DNA from: HK-STAS-PATE-2 sp035906575
Lineage (GTDB): Bacteria > Patescibacteriota > Patescibacteriia > 2-12-FULL-60-25
Direction of reading: 5' to 3'
Length of the DNA: 26,777 nucleotides
NCBI GenBank assembly: GCA_035906575.1
Contig: JAMIEW010000076.1
Location: 1-26,777, forward strand
Shown here piece after piece: positions 22,771-26,777 of the stretch (within the stretch, counting starts at the first letter, position 1; every line of letters starts with the position of its first letter). Made by a program: the position numbers and the translations under genes. Below the pieces are notes generated by a model. The model had not been told where the DNA came from and made no database searches. It saw only the letters and a list, made by a program, of their open reading frames with translations.

Positions 22771-23142
22771 TTAGCGAGTAGAACTGGTCGAAGTTGCTGT
22801 TGGAGCGGCGATGAATCCGAGCGCGCTGCAGGTTGAGGTCGAAGCAGCGGTTGCTGCGGCAGCCATTTCGCATGTCGCTTTATCGAGAGCGTCTACGAGC
22901 TGTTCTTGGGTGATCTCTTCTTGATGCGTTTGTTCATACGCATAAGCCGTGAGCCACTTCCAGTCGACGCGGGTTAAGAAGGCGATTGAGACAATGAGAA
23001 CACAAACGTACATCGCCCAAAGGGCAAACCATGCCGCAAGGTGATGACCTTGTGGCTCGCGCTTTGGTTTTGTGACGGGGCGAGGAGCGGTAGGTTTTGC
23101 CGCGATAGCGCGTGGTTTGCGCGTGGTTTTTTTGATGGCCAT
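22771..23142 (-). CDS. Small single-TM protein of unknown function
   Basis: 123 residues from the ATG at 23142; the open frame reaches 23205 but that would overlap the neighbour and the -10 element. The N-terminus is very basic and Lys/Pro/Ala-rich (residues 1-32), then one membrane helix (about 36-57), then an acidic-polar segment (EQTHQEEITQEQLVDALDKATCEM) and an Ala/Thr/Ser-rich tail with two Cys (CEM and TCSALG). The basic end should stay inside the cell and the rest outside. I recognise no family. It may be co-transcribed with the larger gene upstream (49 bases) or have its own promoter. Compositional bias makes homology searches unreliable. Confidence 0.65.
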   Translation of the reverse strand: MAIKKTTRKPRAIAAKPTAPRPVTKPKREPQGHHLAAWFALWAMYVCVLIVSIAFLTRVDWKWLTAYAYEQTHQEEITQEQLVDALDKATCEMAAAATAASTSTCSALGFIAAPTATSTSSTR

Positions 23143-23144
23143 AA

Positions 23145-23169
23145 AGAGCAAGTCTTTTGAACTTGCTCT
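23145..23169 (-). terminator. Hairpin between the two minus-strand genes
   Basis: A perfect 9-bp stem AGAGCAAGT/ACTTGCTCT (23145-23153 and 23161-23169). On the minus strand it is followed only by a short TTTA, so it would be a weak terminator for the PP2C-like gene. Part of it lies in the predicted leader of the small gene. Confidence 0.4.
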
Positions 23170-23170
23170 C

Positions 23171-23176
23171 AGTATA
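23171..23176 (-). promoter_or_regulatory. Candidate -10 element of the small TM-protein gene
   Basis: TATACT on the minus strand; start expected near 23164, giving a leader of about 22 bases to the ATG at 23142. No convincing -35. Confidence 0.3.
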
Positions 23177-23191
23177 ATGCTTTTTTCTTTT

Positions 23192-25309
23192 TTATGGAAG
23201 ATCAATTTGCCACAGCGTATTGTTATCGATCACGTAGAGCTTTTTCTTTGCGCCGTCACCGGTGACAAAGGTCGGCCCTTGAAAACTAGGCGACGTAAGC
23301 TGTGCAATTAATGCGCCATCTGATTTGCGCCAGACCAGAATACGCTTGCCTTGTGGATCCGTTGCGACGATGCGGTCATGTTCGGCGGCATCTGTCCAAA
23401 TAGAACTGATAGATGATACAGCAGGGTCAACAGCGCCAACTGACCAAGATTCTTCAGCGCCTGAGAGGTAACGCTTAAGTTTGCCATCACGCCACGCGAC
23501 AAAGACGGATGCGTCGATAGCGATACCCGAAGCATCGATAAGTGGGGTCGATGTTTGTTGGATATAATTGGTGCCCGTACCAAAACCAGCACCGCTCGCC
23601 TCATGGCGGGTGATGGTGCCATTAGTTGGGTTCAGCGCATAAAGGCGTCGGTTGTAAATGGTGATAGCCGCCAAGCTTGAAGTACTCACGGATCCGGCGC
23701 TAATCACATTGCCTGTCGTCGGATTTAGCGAGAGCAGGCTACCTGTCGCAGAGACGAGAAAGCCATTCGTCGTCCCGCCAAAAGCTGCAACGATATCGGT
23801 GGTGCTTGTTGGGAGTGAAAAACGTTGTACGTTTGTTTGTGCCGGATCAACACGAACGACGCTTTGCGCACTTTGATCAACCATATAAACACTGCCGTTC
23901 AAAACAAACGGCGTGCGAAGTGAGCCCGCTTGGGCGCCAAGAGAGGCGCTTGCAAGTTGGGTAGGTGTCACGACCACGTTGCGGCGGATTTTTACGGCAA
24001 CGGCATCAAGCTCTTTAATGAGGGTATTTTTCTTGGTTTGTTGGTCGGGTGTTTTTTCGGCAAGGGCACTCAAAAGATTGCGGGCTTCAAGCAAGAGCGT
24101 GCGTGCGCCTTGTTCGTTGCCATACAATAAGGAGCTCTCGGCGCGTGTGCGGCGATCTTGAGCTTGTTCGAATTGGGTGTTCCAGGCGGCAGTTTCTTTT
24201 TGTTTCTTGCTAACAACGCTCCAAACGATCCCGGCAATAACAAGAAGGACAATAATAATGCCAAGAATAGTTGACTGGCGTTTGCGTGACTTTGAGATCG
24301 ATGTGCCGTGACCGGCTCCCATGCTGCGCATACCGGCGAGTGTCGTCGGATCTTTGCCGAGTGCATTAAGCGGCGAGCGTTTACGTTGTTTGAGGGTGTT
24401 TTTAAATTCAGCAAGCATGGCAACCAAGCTGAACCCAGCCGAAGGGCGACGTGAAGGCGGCTCTTCTGAGAGCTCGTCTGTCTCGGTAAGTTTATTGTTT
24501 GCGGACGGTGAAAGAAGTTGCTCAGTGGCTTTTTCGCGTCGATAGAGCTCGTTCATTGATTGTGCGCTCTGAGGGGTTGTCGTTGGTTTTGGTGCAGGGC
24601 CTGTTATTGGACGCTGCGTGGCAGCACTACAAGAAACAACGATGCCGGCAAAATCCTCGTCAAGATTACGTCGTTCGAGGTCTTGGGTGATTTCAAGCGC
24701 AGCACTCACGGGAGGGAGTGTCTTGAGGCGATTGACGAGATCGAGCTCACCCCTCAGACGTTCAAAATTAGAGGTGCCCGCAAAAAAGACATCGCCAGGC
24801 TTCATATCGCCGCAGACAAGGGCACTAAACAGCTTACTCGTATCAGGTACTGACGGGACATCAAGTGACCCAAACAAATCAAACGTTCGATAGCCATCAG
24901 CGGCTTTTTGTAAAAACGCATTGCTCAGGTGCCCAATACCGCTCACGCAAAGCGCTTGATCATGAATCTCTAAAACGTAGAGACTCACCCGGCCCCAATT
25001 GATCTCAGAGGGTTCAGTGGCGACAAAGTTGGCTACCGCGTCATTAAGGCGCTTCACAATCTTCTCAAAGCGCGACATTGGCTCGGTATTGGTGACAGAA
25101 AGCTGGCGATAGACCCGTTCTGCGGCATCATTAAGGGCATCTAAAAGCTGCTCATAGACATAGAGCGATGAGGCAATATCAGCCATCAAGATCAATTGTG
25201 GGCTTTTTGACCCTAGTTTTTCATCTTGATAGCGAAAAAGCCCAACGATTCGCTCATGTTCGGCGCCTCGGCTGACTTCAATCTCGGCCAAGCGGATGGT
25301 CTGCTCCAT
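23192..25309 (-). CDS. Degenerate PP2C-like domain, membrane helix and beta-propeller-like protein
   Basis: 705 residues from the ATG at 25309, which sits just past a good promoter (25319-25347). The frame stays open to 25426 and an ATG at 25411 would add 34 residues; the added part looks unlike a conserved domain. Residues about 1-230 resemble a PP2C/SpoIIE-type phosphatase: the strand LYVLEIHDQALCVSGIGHLS, then MKPGDVFFAGTSNF, where active enzymes have PGDxxxxxTDG, and DEDFAGIVV near the end. The metal-binding Asp residues are lost, so it is probably a pseudophosphatase. A variable linker (230-345) and one membrane helix (347-367) follow, then a coiled-coil-like stretch and a C-terminal region (about 440-705) of repeated beta strands (YMVDQSAQSVVRVD, LLSLNPTTGNV, LYALNPTNGTI) that suggests an outside beta-propeller. 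Predicted inside-to-outside signal or scaffold protein. It faces a divergent regulator gene. Confidence 0.72.
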   Translation of the reverse strand: MEQTIRLAEIEVSRGAEHERIVGLFRYQDEKLGSKSPQLILMADIASSLYVYEQLLDALNDAAERVYRQLSVTNTEPMSRFEKIVKRLNDAVANFVATEPSEINWGRVSLYVLEIHDQALCVSGIGHLSNAFLQKAADGYRTFDLFGSLDVPSVPDTSKLFSALVCGDMKPGDVFFAGTSNFERLRGELDLVNRLKTLPPVSAALEITQDLERRNLDEDFAGIVVSCSAATQRPITGPAPKPTTTPQSAQSMNELYRREKATEQLLSPSANNKLTETDELSEEPPSRRPSAGFSLVAMLAEFKNTLKQRKRSPLNALGKDPTTLAGMRSMGAGHGTSISKSRKRQSTILGIIIVLLVIAGIVWSVVSKKQKETAAWNTQFEQAQDRRTRAESSLLYGNEQGARTLLLEARNLLSALAEKTPDQQTKKNTLIKELDAVAVKIRRNVVVTPTQLASASLGAQAGSLRTPFVLNGSVYMVDQSAQSVVRVDPAQTNVQRFSLPTSTTDIVAAFGGTTNGFLVSATGSLLSLNPTTGNVISAGSVSTSSLAAITIYNRRLYALNPTNGTITRHEASGAGFGTGTNYIQQTSTPLIDASGIAIDASVFVAWRDGKLKRYLSGAEESWSVGAVDPAVSSISSIWTDAAEHDRIVATDPQGKRILVWRKSDGALIAQLTSPSFQGPTFVTGDGAKKKLYVIDNNTLWQIDLP

Positions 25310-25318
25310 ATAGAGAAG

Positions 25319-25347
25319 AGTATAGGGTGGCACGAGCAATGCGTCGA
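25319..25347 (-). promoter_or_regulatory. Promoter of the PP2C-like gene, predicted near-leaderless
   Basis: On the minus strand TCGACG (25347-25342), a 17-base spacer and TATACT (25324-25319), 9 bases before the ATG at 25309. It supports that start. Confidence 0.55.
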
Positions 25348-25361
25348 GCGAAAACAGGGCT

Positions 25362-25390
25362 ATTATCCCAAGCTTGTCAAGGCGTCCCAA
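25362..25390 (-). promoter_or_regulatory. Second candidate promoter of the PP2C-like gene
   Basis: On the minus strand TTGGGA (25390-25385), a 17-base spacer and GATAAT (25367-25362). It would give a leader of about 45 bases if translation starts at 25309. Confidence 0.4.
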
Positions 25391-25414
25391 GTAGGGCAAA
25401 GTTGTGCTCATTGT

Positions 25415-26029
25415 ATGCTTGAACACCTTTTTGGTTCTCGTACCCGCGTAAAGCTCTTGAGCCTCTTTTTACGCAACCCAGACGAGGCAATTTTTGTACG
25501 TGAATTAACGCGCCGCGTGAGTACACAAATTAATGCCGTCCGTCGTGAGATCAAGAACTTGGTCGATCTGGGCCTGATCGAAGAGATCGTCACCGAAGAA
25601 AAGCTAGAGAAGGGTAAAAAATCTTCAGCAACCAAAAAGAAGTATTATCGCGTTAATCCAAATTTTAAATTGTTGAACGAGATTACGGCGCTCATTTTGC
25701 GCGCACAAGTCATGTTGGGTGGACGCCTTGACCAAGCCATCCTCGAACTCGGAGATGTACGTCACCTTTCGCTACACGGTGTCTTTTTGGGTAAACAGGG
25801 CTCAGCCCCGGTTGATCTTTTTGTGGTCGCCGATCGTTTACCGATGAACAAATTAAAAGCCCTTGTTCAAGATGCAGAAAAGCAATTAGGTTTTGAAATT
25901 AACTTTACGGTCATGACCAATGAAGAGTACCGCTATCGCAAAGATATGACGGATCGTTTTCTCTACGCCATTCTTGAATCACCTCAGACGGTGATTGTGA
26001 GCAAGTTGCACGAACGTACGGCCGTCTAA
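25415..26029 (+). CDS. Winged-helix regulator with a nucleotidyltransferase-like C-terminal domain
   Basis: 204 residues from the ATG at 25415. The start MLEHLFGSRTRVKLLSLFL is typical of winged-helix proteins with this arrangement; the longer frame would overlap the divergent gene. Residues about 1-75 form the helix-turn-helix (VRELTRRVSTQINAVRREIKNLVDLGLIEE) and wing. The second half looks like a degraded nucleotidyltransferase fold: PVDLFVVADRLPMNKLKALVQDAEKQL, then INFTVMTNEEYRYR and the final ILESPQTVIVSK. The GS motif of active enzymes is not visible, so it probably binds rather than transfers nucleotides. A transcription regulator, possibly of its own or the divergent gene. TsaB-like starts 7 bases after it. 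Confidence 0.8.
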   Translation: MLEHLFGSRTRVKLLSLFLRNPDEAIFVRELTRRVSTQINAVRREIKNLVDLGLIEEIVTEEKLEKGKKSSATKKKYYRVNPNFKLLNEITALILRAQVMLGGRLDQAILELGDVRHLSLHGVFLGKQGSAPVDLFVVADRLPMNKLKALVQDAEKQLGFEINFTVMTNEEYRYRKDMTDRFLYAILESPQTVIVSKLHERTAV

Positions 26030-26036
26030 CGCAGTT

Positions 26037-26417
26037 ATGTCTTGGCTTTATATTGATACGCATGAGTCCGGCGTGTTGCGCTTTGCCCTCTTGAAAAAAG
26101 GAGGGCGAGCGAAGTTGCGTAGCATTACCGGACGTGGCCAAAAGCTCTTGCCTAAGATCGCTCCTTATCTTCTTGGGCTTGAAGGGGTATTCTGTGTAGC
26201 AGGACCTGGGTCGTTCTCCGCAATCCGTATTGGCGTTTTGGATGCGAACTTAATCGCACGCTTAAAGCAGGTCCCCCTTGTCGGACTTGAATACCACGGG
26301 GATCAAGAAACGCTTGCCAAGGCACAAGAAAAACTCGAATTCGGCAATCTGCACGCGGTAGAATACCTAGCGCCCATCTACGACGCCGAGCCAAATATCA
26401 CTCTTCCGAAAGCATGA
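26037..26417 (+). CDS. Short TsaB-like protein
   Basis: 126 residues, about half of E. coli TsaB (231). TsaB is the scaffold partner of TsaD in making N6-threonylcarbamoyladenosine at position 37 of tRNAs that read ANN codons. The N-terminal strand LYIDTHESGVLRFALL and the hallmark VAGPGSFSAIRIGVLDANLIARLKQVPLVG match the N-terminal lobe of the TsaB/TsaD fold. The second lobe is missing. It follows the regulator by 7 bases and its stop overlaps the next start as ATGA (26414-26417). It may still pair with TsaD, because the dimer interface is in this lobe, but this is an inference. No gene symbol is given. Confidence 0.75.
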   Translation: MSWLYIDTHESGVLRFALLKKGGRAKLRSITGRGQKLLPKIAPYLLGLEGVFCVAGPGSFSAIRIGVLDANLIARLKQVPLVGLEYHGDQETLAKAQEKLEFGNLHAVEYLAPIYDAEPNITLPKA

Positions 26418-26777
26418 CCTTTAATAAAAAACGGTTCTACCAGATCTTGCCAGGTGCAACAACGTGGACGGTTTTGCTATTGGCGTTCACCCTCTCGTTC
26501 ATTCGCCCGTTATGGATGGTCTATTTTATCATTATTTTTGATCTGTATTGGTTGTTGCGAGTGACCTATTTTGCACCGTTCCTGATTGTTTCGTGGTGGC
26601 GTTATCGCCAAGCGATCAAGCGTGACTGGGAGACGGAAGCTCGACTTTTGCCGAATTACGAAAAAATCCGCCACGTAATTTTTTTGCCGACATACAAAGA
26701 GCCACTTTCGGTTGTGCGCGAAACCCTGCATACCCTATCGAAGGTTTCGTATCCGGCTGATCGTCTGTTTATCGTTG
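26414..26777 (+). CDS. Membrane glycosyltransferase, GT2-like, truncated at window end
   Basis: 121 complete codons are visible; the gene continues past the window. The ATG overlaps the TsaB-like stop. Two hydrophobic segments (about 17-36 and 37-60) precede a cytoplasmic GT-A domain starting with VIFLPTYKEPLSVVRETL and a following VSYPADRLFIV, the typical first beta strand and helix of family 2 glycosyltransferases (nucleotide-sugar binding). Such membrane enzymes add sugars to surface polysaccharide. The DxD and QxxRW motifs lie beyond the window, so activity cannot be judged. Confidence 0.8.
   Translation, partial: MTFNKKRFYQILPGATTWTVLLLAFTLSFIRPLWMVYFIIIFDLYWLLRVTYFAPFLIVSWWRYRQAIKRDWETEARLLPNYEKIRHVIFLPTYKEPLSVVRETLHTLSKVSYPADRLFIV

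Noticed and set aside
24560..24893. Plus-strand ORFs over the PP2C-like gene
   Set aside because: Shadow frames of the minus-strand gene; no motifs or signals.
25310..25426. Longer N-terminus of the PP2C-like protein (ATG at 25411)
   Set aside because: It would leave 3 bases between divergent start codons and cover both candidate promoters. It remains possible.

Overview
This window most likely comes from a member of the Patescibacteria (Candidate Phyla Radiation) or a similarly reduced bacterium. That is an inference. It rests on many short or divergent family members (a 126-residue TsaB-like protein, a 326-residue MetK-like protein), lipoproteins and bitopic proteins with Gmad2 domains, very tight gene packing, and a near absence of Shine-Dalgarno sequences. 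No rRNA, tRNA, CRISPR array, insertion sequence or prophage was seen. The gene order looks chromosomal. The longest gene-free stretch is about 208 bases (21429-21636), and it is filled by a terminator, a promoter and an rplJ leader.

Layout. 1-2728: the end of a YibE/F-type membrane protein, two hairpins, and a membrane-anchored FecR/Ig-like protein closed by a terminator. 2763-3956 (minus): a GC-rich, acidic and Ala/Pro-rich bitopic protein with its own consensus promoter, back to back with gpmI (phosphoglycerate mutase), which is followed by an MFS transporter. 6974-13025: a plus-strand run of nth, a PAP2 phosphatase, mltG, a UvrD/PcrA helicase, a degenerate MetK-like protein and a lipoprotein cyclophilin, ending at a 14-bp-stem terminator. 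13083-14855: an ABC exporter. 14879-20621: eight tightly spaced or overlapping genes, made up of four envelope proteins (C39-like peptidase, Gmad2/GerMN protein, Gmad2 lipoprotein, 4-TM protein), CapA-like, xseA, xseB and a YvlD-like membrane protein. 20682-21428: a lone unknown gene with its own signals. 21448-22756: the rplJ-rplL operon with an L10 leader, an attenuator-like terminator and a final bidirectional terminator. 22771-25309 (minus): a small membrane protein and a degenerate PP2C-TM-beta-propeller protein. 25415-26777: a winged-helix/nucleotidyltransferase-like regulator, a TsaB-like protein and a truncated glycosyltransferase.

How it fits together. The window mixes central metabolism (gpmI), DNA repair (nth, uvrD/pcrA, xseAB), translation (rplJ, rplL, perhaps TsaB) and a large share of cell-envelope functions (MltG, PAP2, C39-like peptidase, CapA, lipoproteins, exporter, glycosyltransferase). 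Several genes have a -10-like element ending only 6-10 nt before the ATG and no Shine-Dalgarno, which suggests leaderless or near-leaderless mRNAs. Three genes break this rule with strong Shine-Dalgarno sequences (the bitopic protein, the MFS transporter and the unknown 248-residue protein); two of these also have GTG starts and private promoters and terminators, and may have been acquired later.

The best leads for something undescribed are the catalytically degraded MetK-like protein, the pseudo-PP2C-TM-propeller protein beside a divergent regulator, the GC-rich bitopic protein with a duplicated helical motif, the leaderless promoter pattern, and the rplJ leader whose 5' end nearly copies the terminator arm.
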